Assembly: GCA_903825895.1 (NCBI GenBank)
Contig: CAIKCI010000021.1
Span: 24,001-68,959, forward strand
Direction: 5' to 3'
DNA length: 44,959 nucleotides
From: an uncultured Actinomycetes bacterium
GTDB taxonomy: Bacteria > Actinomycetota > Acidimicrobiia > Acidimicrobiales > RAAP-2
Of this stretch, positions 1 through 8,856 are shown in pieces. The notes below the pieces were generated by a model. It was not told the origin of the DNA. It saw nothing but the letters and a program-made list of their open reading frames with translations, and searched no databases. The position numbers and the translations under genes were made by a program. Position 1 is the stretch's first letter. Each line of letters starts with the position of its first letter.

Positions 1-209
1 CAGCGAACTCGGTGGAAGAGCGAGCTCACGCCGAACAAACTCAGAAGAGAGGCGATGTACACGCTCAAGATAAGAGTGGCACCGACGGAAGGGGAGCGCA
101 CAAGGAGAATTGGCGCACCAAGAGCAAAGAGGACGAAGGAGGCGAGATGGATCCATCCCCTTAAAAGGGGTCGATGAGTCAAGACGTCATTCGGGTCAGC
201 GCTGTTCAC
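1..209 (-). CDS. Hemolysin III family membrane protein (N-terminal part, runs off left edge)
   Basis: Partial gene: a GTG start at 209 reads leftwards and stays open to the window edge, giving 69 codons. The visible part has an RPxxRGWIH motif at about residues 14-22, a hydrophobic helix, and a second helix ending in LFGVSSLFHR. This is the layout of the N-terminus of hemolysin III / YqfA / PAQR-type proteins, which have seven membrane segments and metal-binding histidines. The first such histidine would be the one in SLFHR. The start lies 3 bases after the stop of the small upstream ORF, so the two are probably co-transcribed with thiO-thiS. The family's cellular role is poorly known and haemolytic activity should not be assumed. 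The assignment rests on motif recognition in a fragment. Confidence 0.72.
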   Translation of the reverse strand, partial: MNSADPNDVLTHRPLLRGWIHLASFVLFALGAPILLVRSPSVGATLILSVYIASLLSLFGVSSLFHRVR

Positions 210-212
210 TGA

Positions 213-371
213 TTACGCACCAGGCGCTGAGCCACCATGAGGTTGATCGGGGTTTGTCAACCAAGCCCTTGCTTCAGCGAGGCGGACAATCGTTTCGCCC
301 GTTGCGGTCGCGCTAATCGCATCAAGGATGCGTTGATCAATTGCGTCAATAAGTTCATTGAGGTCTGCCAT
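213..371 (-). CDS. Small hypothetical protein, 52 residues
   Basis: I do not recognise this protein. An ATG at 371 opens a 52-codon frame ending in TAA at 213-215. It starts MADLNELIDAIDQRILDAIS and ends in a Gly/Pro-rich tail. The first 40 residues are predicted amphipathic helix with alternating acidic and hydrophobic positions. It lies between thiS (33-base gap) and the hemolysin III gene (3-base gap) on the same strand, and fills what would otherwise be an unexplained gap in a compact operon. No clear Shine-Dalgarno sequence is visible. Support is the reading frame, the tight spacing and a protein-like composition, so it is moderate. Confidence 0.5.
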   Translation of the reverse strand: MADLNELIDAIDQRILDAISATATGETIVRLAEARAWLTNPDQPHGGSAPGA

Positions 372-404
372 GCACTCAGTATCGTTCAAAAAATGAAGGT
401 GCAG

Positions 405-638
405 TCAACCGCCCGCAGCGGCAGTAACGATTTCAATCGAACTATCGGCCTCAAGAGGCGTCGACGCCCACAGAGAGCGGGGGAGAATCTCTCCCTCGAC
501 TGCCACTGCAATGCCCTTGGGTGACGTGGCGAGGTGAAGCACAAGGTCTTCCATCGTCCAGGTAGCGCAAAGGGTCATCTCTGCTCCGTTGACAAAGAGG
601 GTGACAACCGAACGGTCGGTTTCTGGGGAGTCAGTCAT
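405..638 (-). CDS. thiS: ThiS sulfur carrier protein
   Basis: Sulfur carrier for the thiazole half of thiamine. The C-terminal glycine is adenylylated and thiocarboxylated, then donates sulfur to ThiG. The 77-residue product has the ubiquitin-like beta-grasp pattern (VTLFVNGAEM, then GIAVAVEGEILPR) and ends in the obligatory Gly-Gly after a TAAAGG segment. I chose the ATG at 638 rather than the in-frame TTG at 650, because the ATG overlaps the thiO stop by 8 bases (ATGACTGA), an overlap seen at other gene pairs here. The N-terminus is slightly longer than in minimal ThiS proteins. thiG, its partner, is about 41 kb away at 41615-42385 rather than in this operon. Confidence 0.88.
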   Translation of the reverse strand: MTDSPETDRSVVTLFVNGAEMTLCATWTMEDLVLHLATSPKGIAVAVEGEILPRSLWASTPLEADSSIEIVTAAAGG

Positions 639-1734
639 TGATCGATCCAAAGAGCGACGCCGAGGGATATGGGTCGCCGAGCACCATTCCAGTGACAGCC
701 AAACTCGTCAACGGGGCCAGCAAGACGCCATTTCTATAGTGCCCGGTCGCAATGAGAATTTTTTCCGGTTCCAACCAATCGACGATGGGCGTAAGTCCCT
801 CGAGTGCCGGTCGGAGCCCTGCTGATACTTCTCGGAGTTCCAGTTCCTCGATACCTGACACCACGCTCTGTGCATCGTTCAGGAGTTGGCGAATCTGGCC
901 GGCTTGCAGCGTGGTGTCAAAACCCATCTCCTCGACGGTTGCCCCGACGACGAGTTCTCCCTCGGGTCGCTGGACGAGATAAACCGAACGACCTCGCGTT
1001 GTTGCCCGAATCGTATGGGTGAGTAACGGCGGACCAAACAACCGCAGAACATGACCTTTCACGGGGCGTACCTTCGGTCCGCGTTCAAGCCCTGCCACTC
1101 GATTGGTCCAGGAGCCCAACGTGCACACGATGGTCGAACTCTCAAGCTTTGTTCCATTCTCGAGGGTGACGGCGACACCGCCGCCACTCAGTGCCACGGA
1201 TACCGCCTCGCTGGCCACAAACCTTGCCCCACCTTGGCGAAGAGCATCGAGGAGGCATTGGAGGACGCGACGAGGATCAACGCGCGCGTCTTGAGCGACA
1301 GAAAACAGGCCCCTGATGTGTGGAGAGAGTGCGGGTTCAATGACTTCCGCTTCGTCGATATGTTTTTCGATGACGTCGATGTCGAGTGAGCGCTGAAGAA
1401 GAACCGACTGCTCCAGCTGGACTCTGTCGCTGGCATCGACTGCTACTTCGAGTGTTCCGCAGCGTTCAAAGCCCACAGAATTTTGCTCAGGTCCGCCCAG
1501 TTCGCGAGCGAAGTCTTCCCATGTGTCGAGACCGGCTTGGAAAAGGCGAACGGCGCGTTCTTCGCCGAAATGTGCCTCGGACCCTGGAGTTAACATCCCT
1601 GCTGCGACCCAGGCGGCGCCTCGACCTGGCTCGGGATCGACAATAGCGACGTCACATCCACGTTGCATGAGTTGATAAGCGCTCGACAGACCAATAATGC
1701 CACCGCCCAATATTGTGATCCTCTTGGTATTCAC
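631..1734 (-). CDS. thiO: Glycine oxidase ThiO (FAD-dependent)
   Basis: Oxidises glycine to iminoacetate (dehydroglycine) with FAD and O2, supplying the C-N unit for the thiazole ring made by ThiG. The 367-residue protein has an N-terminal Rossmann FAD site (ITILGGGIIGLSSAY, residues 7-21) with the acidic ribose-binding end at IVDPEPGRGA. It also has the DAO-family C-terminal signature ending in ATGHYRNGVLLAPLT. Length is typical of ThiO. The start is GTG at 1734; no good ribosome site or TANNNT box at -10 is evident. It is the first gene of a minus-strand run thiO-thiS-small ORF-hemolysin III and is divergent from gltB across about 160 bases. A related D-amino-acid oxidase is possible, but the adjacent thiS argues for ThiO. 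Confidence 0.88.
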   Translation of the reverse strand: MNTKRITILGGGIIGLSSAYQLMQRGCDVAIVDPEPGRGAAWVAAGMLTPGSEAHFGEERAVRLFQAGLDTWEDFARELGGPEQNSVGFERCGTLEVAVDASDRVQLEQSVLLQRSLDIDVIEKHIDEAEVIEPALSPHIRGLFSVAQDARVDPRRVLQCLLDALRQGGARFVASEAVSVALSGGGVAVTLENGTKLESSTIVCTLGSWTNRVAGLERGPKVRPVKGHVLRLFGPPLLTHTIRATTRGRSVYLVQRPEGELVVGATVEEMGFDTTLQAGQIRQLLNDAQSVVSGIEELELREVSAGLRPALEGLTPIVDWLEPEKILIATGHYRNGVLLAPLTSLAVTGMVLGDPYPSASLFGSIND

Positions 1735-1806
1735 TGGATGATCTGCCGTTGCTGGGTACCCACGACATCATCGTAGGGTCGTTGGCAGGTCCATGGAATC
1801 GCCTGG

Positions 1807-1812
1807 TACGCT
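1807..1812 (+). promoter_or_regulatory. Possible -10 element for gltBD
   Basis: TACGCT lies in the thiO-gltB divergent gap. TTGGCA at 1782-1787 could be a -35, but the 19-base spacing is long. It would give a leader of about 75 bases before the gltB ATG. Weak support. Confidence 0.3.
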
Positions 1813-1881
1813 AGTTGTGTTCGGGCCAACGTCGTCCCACTGAGAACAGACTTGACGACACTGGGAAACCAGTCTGAGCCC

Positions 1882-1888
1882 GGAAGGA
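1882..1888 (+). promoter_or_regulatory. Ribosome-binding site deciding the gltB start
   Basis: GGAAGGA ends 5 bases before ATG 1894. It favours that start over the in-frame TTG at 1852, which has no such site. Confidence 0.6.
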
Positions 1889-1893
1889 TAGTG

Positions 1894-4800
1894 ATGGGAG
1901 CCCCTCTAAAAGGTTTTCCAGAAGCGCAAGGTCTTTACGACCCGCGATTCGAGCATGACGCCTGTGGTGTCGGTGCGGTTGCCAACCTCGATGGACTGAG
2001 AAGCCATGACATCGTAGAGCAGGGTCTTGAGATTCTTGCCAATATGGACCACCGAGGCGCGTCCGGAGCCGAACCGGCTACCGGTGACGGTGCTGGAATC
2101 TTGACGCAGATCCCCGATACCTTCCTTCGATCCCATTTTTCCGATCTTCCCTCGCAAGAGACCTATGGGACGGGATTAGTCTTTCTCCCCGCTGATGTCG
2201 TGCAACGTGATGCCATCAAAGAGCGAATTGCGGCCATCACGGCTGAAGAAGGTCTCGTCCTTTTCGGATGGAGAGTAGTCCCAACATTTAACGGTGACCT
2301 TGGTCACAGCGCTTTGGACTCGGAGCCTTCGATCGAACAGATTGTTATCAGCCAGCCCGTCGGGGGAGACCTTCGTGGCATCGATCTCGACCGAGCACTC
2401 TATCCACTACGCAAGCGCTGCGAACATGAAATCGATGGTGTGTACTTCCCCTCCCTCTCGTCTCGCACCATCGTTTACAAAGGAATGCTCACAACCGGGC
2501 AGTTGCGGAGTTATTTCGAGGACCTCAGAGATCCTTTGTTCGATTCTGCTCTCGCGCTTGTGCACTCGCGTTTCTCCACCAACACCTTCCCGAGTTGGCC
2601 CCTTGCTCACCCCTACCGCCTGATCGCTCACAACGGAGAGATCAACACGGTCCAGGGAAATCGCAACTGGATGCGAGCACGCGAAGCCTTCTTGTCGAGC
2701 GAATCCTTTTCCGGGGATATCAACCGTTTGTTTCCCATCTGTACGCCAGGTTCGAGTGACTCGGCATCGTTCGACGAGGTACTTGAACTGCTCCACCTTT
2801 CGGGTCGGTCGCTACCGCACGCAGTACTCATGATGATCCCCGAGGCCTGGGAGAACAATCCTCAGATGGATCCGAAACATCGTGCGTTCTACGAATTCCA
2901 CTCTTGCATGATGGAGCCCTGGGATGGACCAGCCAACATTGCCTTCAGCGATGGAACCGTGCTGGGTGCGGTACTTGATCGTAACGGACTACGGCCAGCT
3001 CGTTACTGGGTCACGACTGATCGACGCGTCATTTTCGCAAGCGAAGTGGGCGTCCTCCATGTACCCGATGATCAAATTGTTGCCAAGGGCCGTCTTGAGC
3101 CGGGAAGAATGTTCTTGATCGATACCGCTCAGGGGACCATTCTCGACGACCAGGTCGTCAAAGATGCACTCGCTGCTGAGAACCCCTACCAAGAGTGGAT
3201 CGATCAACGACTCTTGTCGCTGAGTGACCTTCCAGATCGGCGAATGTTGACGCCCCAACACGCCAGCGTGGTAACCCACCAACGGCTGTTCGGTTACACC
3301 ATCGAAGAATTACGCCTGATTGTTGCGCCCATGGCGAAAACCGGAGCGGAGCCGCTTGGATCCATGGGTTCAGACACCCCGCCAGCCGTACTATCTGAGC
3401 GGCCCCGCTTACTCTTCGATTACTTCACGCAGCTCTTTGCTCAAGTGACCAACCCACCCCTGGATGCCATCCGAGAAGAGTTGGTGACGTCGCTGGCGGG
3501 AGCGGTAGGTCCTGAGCAAAATCTCCTCGAGCCTTCAGCGGCGAGCTGTGCCCAAATTAAGTTGCCCCTGCCCGTCATCGACCGTGACGACCTAGCCAAG
3601 CTCATGTACGTCAATGAGAACGGTGAGACTCCTGGCTTCCAGGCATTCGCTGTCGATGGACTCTTCTCGAAGCCATCGAATCCCGAATTCGCCGGCCAGG
3701 CGCTCGCTGAAGCGATTGAGCAAATCTGTGAACGCATCGATCATGAAATCTCGCAAGGTGCAAACATCATCATTCTTTCTGACCGGAACTCTACGAATGA
3801 GCTCCTGCCGATACCGTCGCTCCTTCTGACTGCAGCTGTCCACCAGCACCTGGTGCGTGAAAAGACGAGGACCCACGTCGGCTTGGTTGTCGAGACAGGC
3901 GATGCTCGAGAGGTTCATCACGTTGCCCTGCTCGTTGGTTTTGGAGCAGCTGCGGTCAATCCCTACCTAGCCCTTGACTCAATCGACGACATGATTGCCT
4001 CAGGCTTTCTCGAGGGAATCGGCCCGCGACATGCTCGATCAAATTTTGTGAAAGCAGCGAGTAAGGGCCTCTTGAAGGTGATGTCCAAGATGGGCGTTTC
4101 TACGGTGGCGTCTTATACCGGCGCGCAGATCTTCGAAGGCCTCGGTCTCAACCAGACAACCATTGATAAATATTTCACCGGGACCTCAAGCCGTCTCGGT
4201 GGAATAGGACTCCAGGAAATAGCCAGTGAGGTGATTGCTCGACATCACGAAGCACATCTGGAACGTCCCAGTGAATGGGCACATCGTGAACTTGAAGTAG
4301 GAGGGGAATATCAATGGCGTCGAGAAGGCGAACTCCACCTCTTTAATCCAAAAACCGTGTTCCGTCTCCAGCACGCCACGCGATCGAAGCGCTATGACAT
4401 CTTCAAGGAGTACACGTCGTTAATTAACGACCAATCGGAACATCTCGCCACGATTCGTGGCCTGTTGAAACTTCGGACCAATGGCGAAGGGCCGGTCGAC
4501 CTCGCTGATGTTGAAGATGCCTCGGCAATCATTGCTCGGTTCTCAACCGGTGCGATGTCCTATGGCTCGATCTCAAGCGAAGCGCATGAGACCTTAGCCA
4601 TCGCCATGAACCGAATCGGTGGGAAATCAAATACCGGGGAAGGGGGAGAGGATCCTGAACGCTTTCTCCCGGACGCCAATGGAGATCTCCGGCGAAGTTC
4701 TATCAAGCAGGTGGCCTCAGGACGTTTTGGCGTCACGAGCAATTACCTCGTCAACGCCGATGATATTCAAATCAAGATCGCTCAGGGAGCGAAACCAGGC

Positions 4801-6444
4801 GAGGGTGGGCAGCTCCCAGGCCACAAGGTTTCTGTCGAAATTGCCGCTACCCGGCACTCGACGCCCGGTGTGGGATTAATTTCACCTCCTCCGCACCACG
4901 ACATCTACTCCATTGAAGATATCGCCCAACTCATTCACGACTTGAAATCGGCTAACCCCATGGCACGTATCCATGTGAAGCTCGTCTCGCAGGTTGGCGT
5001 GGGAACGGTGGCAGCTGGTGTAGCCAAGGCCCACTCCGATGTCGTACTGATCTCAGGCGGAGACGGCGGCACGGGTGCCGCTCCGCTCACCTCACTGAAG
5101 CATGCTGGTGCCCCCTGGGAACTTGGGCTCGCCGAAACACAACAGACCCTGATGCTCAATGGACTACGTGATCGGATTGTGGTTCAAGTTGATGGCCAGA
5201 TGAAAACTGGACGCGACGTCGTGATCGCCGCCCTTCTGGGCGCCGAAGAATTCGGCTTTGCCAGTGCCCCGCTGGTGGTTTCGGGCTGCATCATGATGCG
5301 TGTCTGTCACCTCGACACCTGTCCGGTGGGCATCGCCACACAAAATCCAGAGCTCCGACGCCGCTACACCGGGACGCCCGAGTTTGTCGAAACGTTCTTT
5401 GAGTACATTGCCGAAGAGGTGCGTGAGCTGCTCGCCGAGCTAGGACTCCGCTCGCTGAATGAAGCAATCGGGCGTACCGACCTCCTCGATGCTGCTCAGG
5501 CGATTGATCACTGGAAAGCAGATGGTCTTGATTTGACGCCACTCCTTGCTGCTCCATCGTCGCTCGACGGAGCGCCCACCTCACAGTCGGTCAACCAAGA
5601 CCATGGACTCGACAGAGCGCTTGATCACCTGATCATTCCGGCGCTCGCTGATACCTTTATCACCAAGGCGCCTGCCACCATCGAACTCGCCGTTTCAAAC
5701 AGAGACCGTACGGTGGGAACACTCACCGGCTACGAGATCACGAAACGCTTTGGTGCCGAGGGCCTCGATGATGACACGGTGACTGTCCTCCTCCACGGAA
5801 GTGCGGGACAGAGCCTCGGAGCATTTATCCCACGAGGTCTGACCTTGCATCTCTCAGGCGATGCCAATGACTACGTGGGGAAGGGTCTTTCGGGTGGCCG
5901 TATCATTGTGGCGCCACCAGAGGGCTCGCCGTTTAGAAGCGAAGAGCACGTCGTGGCTGGCAATGTGCTGCTGTACGGCGCGACGAGTGGCGAAGTCTTC
6001 CTGCGAGGAAAAGTCGGAGAACGTTTCTGCGTTCGAAATTCCGGGGCCACGGCAGTCGTTGAGGGTGTTGGCGACCATGGGTGTGAGTACATGACCGGAG
6101 GTCGTGTGGTGGTCTTGGGCCCCACTGGCCGAAATTTTGGTGCCGGTATGTCGGGGGGCATTGCCTTTGTGCTCGACCGGGAGGGAAGATTCTCAGAACG
6201 AGTGAATTACGAGATGGTCGACCTCGAAGTTCCTGACGACGATGATCGGCAATGGCTCACCGGTCTCCTCACGCGATTTGTAGCGGCGACTGGTTCTGAA
6301 GTGGCCAACGATCTCCTCGCCCAATCCGATCCCTTCGCTCACCTCATCAAGGTCATGCCGCGGGACTATCGCAAGGTGCTCGAACAGGCTCGCCAAAGTA
6401 TTTCAGATGCAGCAAAGCAACTCGAGGAGGGTGTCCGTGGGTAA
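1894..6444 (+). CDS. gltB: Glutamate synthase large subunit
   Basis: Large subunit of NADPH-glutamate synthase (GOGAT): hydrolyses glutamine, channels ammonia to 2-oxoglutarate and makes glutamate. From ATG 1894 the product is 1516 residues, the usual size. Domain order is class II glutaminase (nucleophile Cys24 in HDACGVG, exposed after removal of a short propeptide), a central domain, an FMN-binding synthase domain ([10 protein letters not shown], then [15 protein letters not shown]), a 3Fe-4S site with Cys1132, Cys1138 and Cys1143 in C-x5-C-x4-C spacing, and a C-terminal glycine-rich beta-helix. A longer frame begins at TTG 1852, but a Shine-Dalgarno sequence favours 1894. It overlaps gltD by 8 bases, so the subunits are translationally coupled. 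All key residues are present. Confidence 0.96.
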   Translation: MGAPLKGFPEAQGLYDPRFEHDACGVGAVANLDGLRSHDIVEQGLEILANMDHRGASGAEPATGDGAGILTQIPDTFLRSHFSDLPSQETYGTGLVFLPADVVQRDAIKERIAAITAEEGLVLFGWRVVPTFNGDLGHSALDSEPSIEQIVISQPVGGDLRGIDLDRALYPLRKRCEHEIDGVYFPSLSSRTIVYKGMLTTGQLRSYFEDLRDPLFDSALALVHSRFSTNTFPSWPLAHPYRLIAHNGEINTVQGNRNWMRAREAFLSSESFSGDINRLFPICTPGSSDSASFDEVLELLHLSGRSLPHAVLMMIPEAWENNPQMDPKHRAFYEFHSCMMEPWDGPANIAFSDGTVLGAVLDRNGLRPARYWVTTDRRVIFASEVGVLHVPDDQIVAKGRLEPGRMFLIDTAQGTILDDQVVKDALAAENPYQEWIDQRLLSLSDLPDRRMLTPQHASVVTHQRLFGYTIEELRLIVAPMAKTGAEPLGSMGSDTPPAVLSERPRLLFDYFTQLFAQVTNPPLDAIREELVTSLAGAVGPEQNLLEPSAASCAQIKLPLPVIDRDDLAKLMYVNENGETPGFQAFAVDGLFSKPSNPEFAGQALAEAIEQICERIDHEISQGANIIILSDRNSTNELLPIPSLLLTAAVHQHLVREKTRTHVGLVVETGDAREVHHVALLVGFGAAAVNPYLALDSIDDMIASGFLEGIGPRHARSNFVKAASKGLLKVMSKMGVSTVASYTGAQIFEGLGLNQTTIDKYFTGTSSRLGGIGLQEIASEVIARHHEAHLERPSEWAHRELEVGGEYQWRREGELHLFNPKTVFRLQHATRSKRYDIFKEYTSLINDQSEHLATIRGLLKLRTNGEGPVDLADVEDASAIIARFSTGAMSYGSISSEAHETLAIAMNRIGGKSNTGEGGEDPERFLPDANGDLRRSSIKQVASGRFGVTSNYLVNADDIQIKIAQGAKPGEGGQLPGHKVSVEIAATRHSTPGVGLISPPPHHDIYSIEDIAQLIHDLKSANPMARIHVKLVSQVGVGTVAAGVAKAHSDVVLISGGDGGTGAAPLTSLKHAGAPWELGLAETQQTLMLNGLRDRIVVQVDGQMKTGRDVVIAALLGAEEFGFASAPLVVSGCIMMRVCHLDTCPVGIATQNPELRRRYTGTPEFVETFFEYIAEEVRELLAELGLRSLNEAIGRTDLLDAAQAIDHWKADGLDLTPLLAAPSSLDGAPTSQSVNQDHGLDRALDHLIIPALADTFITKAPATIELAVSNRDRTVGTLTGYEITKRFGAEGLDDDTVTVLLHGSAGQSLGAFIPRGLTLHLSGDANDYVGKGLSGGRIIVAPPEGSPFRSEEHVVAGNVLLYGATSGEVFLRGKVGERFCVRNSGATAVVEGVGDHGCEYMTGGRVVVLGPTGRNFGAGMSGGIAFVLDREGRFSERVNYEMVDLEVPDDDDRQWLTGLLTRFVAATGSEVANDLLAQSDPFAHLIKVMPRDYRKVLEQARQSISDAAKQLEEGVRG
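6424..6430 (+). promoter_or_regulatory. Ribosome-binding site deciding the gltD start
   Basis: GAGGAGG ends 6 bases before GTG 6437 and lies inside the end of gltB. It selects 6437 over the upstream ATG 6407 and over GTG 6431, which abuts it. Confidence 0.65.
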
Positions 6445-7939
6445 GCCAAGCGGTTTTCTTGAATTTGATCGTTCCCTCCCTCGGCGTCGTCCCGTCCCTG
6501 TTCGCCTCAGAGACTGGAAAGAGGTCTATGAGCCTTTTAGCGAAGAGGATGCAGTGACTCAAGGATCTCGCTGTATGGACTGCGGTATTGCGTTCTGCCA
6601 CGAAGCCTGTCCTCTTGGCAATTTGATCCCTGAATGGAACGATCTCGTGTATCGCTCGGATTGGTCTGCGGCCATTGAACGACTTCACGCAACGAACAAC
6701 TTCCCAGAGTTCACGGGGCGGCTTTGCCCCGCCCCATGTGAGGGGTCGTGTGTCTTGGGAATCAACGACAACCCCGTCACCATCGAGCGTATTGAGTACG
6801 AGATCGTTGAGCGAGCCTTCGCTGAAGGGTGGGTCACTGCGGTACGGGCCACAGAGAAAACCGGGAAAAGTGTCGCCGTTGTGGGTTCAGGCCCTGCCGG
6901 CCTCGCTGCTGCCCAGCAACTCTGTCGGGCCGGCCATGACGTCGTCGTCTTTGAGCGAGCTGAAAAACCTGGAGGACTTCTTCGCTTTGGGATTCCTGAG
7001 TTCAAGATGGAGAAGTCAATCTTGGATCGGCGCCTGGCACAGTTGGAAGAAGAAGGTGTTGTCTTTCAGTGCTCCACGCAGATCGGAAAGAGCACCGCAG
7101 AGGTACCGAGCGAACCTTGGATGGATGCTGGCCAAGGTTCCGCTGTAGCAAAAGGGGCAACGGTCATCGATGCGCAGAAACTCTCCGAAGAGTTCAACGC
7201 TGTGCTCTTGGCCTGTGGTTCGACTACTCCTCGGCAACTCGAGGTACCCGGTCATGATCTCATTGGCGTCCATGCAGCTATGGAATACCTCAAGCCTTCA
7301 AATATGGTCCAAGAGGGACTACTGCCAGAGACGCTGATCGACGCCAAAGGCAAGCACGTTGTGATCATTGGGGGCGGCGACACTGGCGCTGACTGCCTCG
7401 GAACGGCACTGCGCCAATCGGCAGCGTCAGTCACCCAGATCGAAATACTTCCTGCGCCTCCTCAACAACGAGCGAGCGGTAACCCCTGGCCAGCGTGGCC
7501 AATGGTCTTTCGGACCTCCTCGGCCCATGAAGAAGGGGGCGAGCGCCTTTTCGAGGTGGCCACCAGTGAACTGATCGGTGACGCTGATGGGAACGTCCAA
7601 GCATTGCGCTTTGCCCGTCTTGGAGATGAAGCCGGCGGCACCGAGGAGATCCCCGCCCAACTTGTTCTCTTGGCTATGGGATTTACAGGCCCAGAAAAGG
7701 GCACACTTGTTCAGGAATTCGGTCTTGAACTCACTGAACGAGGGACGGTGCAGTGCGACGCTGACTGGTTGACCTCTCAGCCCGGCGTCTTTGTCTGTGG
7801 GGATATGACCAGAGGACAAAGCCTCATTGTTTGGGCTATCGCCGAAGGGCGTTCGGCGGCGGCCTCGGTCGATGCGTTTCTGATGGGGCACTCCGATCTG
7901 CCTTCTCCGTTGGTGCCTGGTCAACTTGCTCTGTCCTAA
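6437..7939 (+). CDS. gltD: Glutamate synthase small subunit
   Basis: Small subunit of glutamate synthase: takes electrons from NADPH via FAD and passes them through 4Fe-4S clusters to the FMN of GltB. The 500-residue product has an N-terminal cysteine-rich cluster domain (Cys46, 49, 54 and 58 in [13 protein letters not shown], with a second set in [13 protein letters not shown]). A first dinucleotide fold follows ([14 protein letters not shown]), then a second ([13 protein letters not shown]), and a C-terminal [11 protein letters not shown] motif. The start is GTG 6437, preceded by a strong Shine-Dalgarno and overlapping gltB by 8 bases. The end overlaps the convergent NlpC/P60 gene by 4 bases, leaving no room for a terminator between them. 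Confidence 0.95.
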   Translation: MGKPSGFLEFDRSLPRRRPVPVRLRDWKEVYEPFSEEDAVTQGSRCMDCGIAFCHEACPLGNLIPEWNDLVYRSDWSAAIERLHATNNFPEFTGRLCPAPCEGSCVLGINDNPVTIERIEYEIVERAFAEGWVTAVRATEKTGKSVAVVGSGPAGLAAAQQLCRAGHDVVVFERAEKPGGLLRFGIPEFKMEKSILDRRLAQLEEEGVVFQCSTQIGKSTAEVPSEPWMDAGQGSAVAKGATVIDAQKLSEEFNAVLLACGSTTPRQLEVPGHDLIGVHAAMEYLKPSNMVQEGLLPETLIDAKGKHVVIIGGGDTGADCLGTALRQSAASVTQIEILPAPPQQRASGNPWPAWPMVFRTSSAHEEGGERLFEVATSELIGDADGNVQALRFARLGDEAGGTEEIPAQLVLLAMGFTGPEKGTLVQEFGLELTERGTVQCDADWLTSQPGVFVCGDMTRGQSLIVWAIAEGRSAAASVDAFLMGHSDLPSPLVPGQLALS

Positions 7940-8787
7940 CCAACACTGCCCTCAAGAAGACGATCGGACCACTGATCACTTTCGATACGGACGTTGAGGC
8001 CAGTTTCGGGAGCGTCAATCATCAAGCCGCCACCAATCTCGATTCCGACGTGGGTGACACTTGAAGCACTCGCGCCAAAAAACACGAGTTGGCCGGGCGT
8101 CCCATTGGTCGTCGACAAGGTGGCGACATCATGCTGGGCCTGAGCTGTTCGCGGTAGCGACACGCCTGCAGATCGAAATGCCGCGACCACCAGGCCCGAG
8201 CAGTCGTAGCTAAGCGGTCCATTCCCTCCCCACTGATAGGGAAGTCCGAGAGCTCCTGCCGCAAACGTCACCGCCGTTGCGTCGATGGCACTGATATGTG
8301 GATTGGCAGCCAAGGCCGTGGCCACCACGTTGATCACGACTACCCACTTCGGGACTCTCACGACTGCAAGGAGTCCTCCTTCGACCGAATGCGCCCTTGC
8401 CGACTCCACGCAAAGAGTGACGACTGCGTCGGCGAGTAATGCGGTCATTGGCCGCTCTGGCGACACTGCTGACGTCAGACCAAAATAGTTAGCCAAGGTG
8501 GGGGACCAGGGTGCTCCCGTCGAGGCACTGAGCCTGCCGGAGCGACTCACGAGCCACCCCAATGCACCGACAACCTCCCAAGGCAGACCTGGACAGGTTT
8601 GGACCGCTTCCTCCTCCAGAATCTCCCATGCGGGTGAGATTGCTGGTCCGGCGAGGGAGCCCGAGCCTTGTGAGGGACTCGAGACGAGAGAGGCCCCGAG
8701 AAGCCCGACGAGCCCAAGTGTCACAATCAACAGCAACATGCCAGCGAATGCCGCAAAGGGGATGAGTCGTCGACGCCGATTGACCAC
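7936..8787 (-). CDS. Membrane-anchored NlpC/P60 family cell-wall hydrolase
   Basis: Probable peptidoglycan endopeptidase that cuts stem peptides outside the membrane. An RRRR stretch is followed by one hydrophobic segment (LIPFAAFAGMLLLIVTLGLVG), giving an N-in, C-out anchor. A 100-residue middle region recalls a degenerate transglycosylase-like domain, and the last 110 residues are NlpC/P60. The catalytic cysteine is in YDCSGLV and the histidine in VTHVGIEIG. The third polar residue position reads MIDAP, Asp rather than the commoner His. The frame is open to TTG 8877, but that would run across the fadD promoter and ribosome site. I prefer GTG 8787, just before the Arg cluster. The start is uncertain; the family call is firm. 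Confidence 0.82.
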   Translation of the reverse strand: MVNRRRRLIPFAAFAGMLLLIVTLGLVGLLGASLVSSPSQGSGSLAGPAISPAWEILEEEAVQTCPGLPWEVVGALGWLVSRSGRLSASTGAPWSPTLANYFGLTSAVSPERPMTALLADAVVTLCVESARAHSVEGGLLAVVRVPKWVVVINVVATALAANPHISAIDATAVTFAAGALGLPYQWGGNGPLSYDCSGLVVAAFRSAGVSLPRTAQAQHDVATLSTTNGTPGQLVFFGASASSVTHVGIEIGGGLMIDAPETGLNVRIESDQWSDRLLEGSVG

Positions 8788-8825
8788 AGGCGCAACGGTC
8801 GCGGTGAAAGACTGAGCAGGACAGA

Positions 8826-8831
8826 TACGAT
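8826..8831 (+). promoter_or_regulatory. -10 element of the acyl-CoA synthetase gene
   Basis: TACGAT fits the actinobacterial TANNNT consensus. A start about 7 bases downstream gives a leader of roughly 19 bases that contains the ribosome site at 8844-8850. No convincing -35. Confidence 0.4.
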
Positions 8832-8843
8832 GCAAGGACTCAA

Positions 8844-8850
8844 GAGGAGG
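8844..8850 (+). promoter_or_regulatory. Ribosome-binding site deciding the acyl-CoA synthetase start
   Basis: GAGGAGG ends 6 bases before ATG 8857, favouring it over the in-frame ATG 8830. Confidence 0.7.
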
Positions 8851-8856
8851 TGGGCA

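Noticed and set aside
1735-1893. TPP riboswitch before thiO
   Set aside because: No CUGAGA or conserved ACCUGA-type core on the minus strand.
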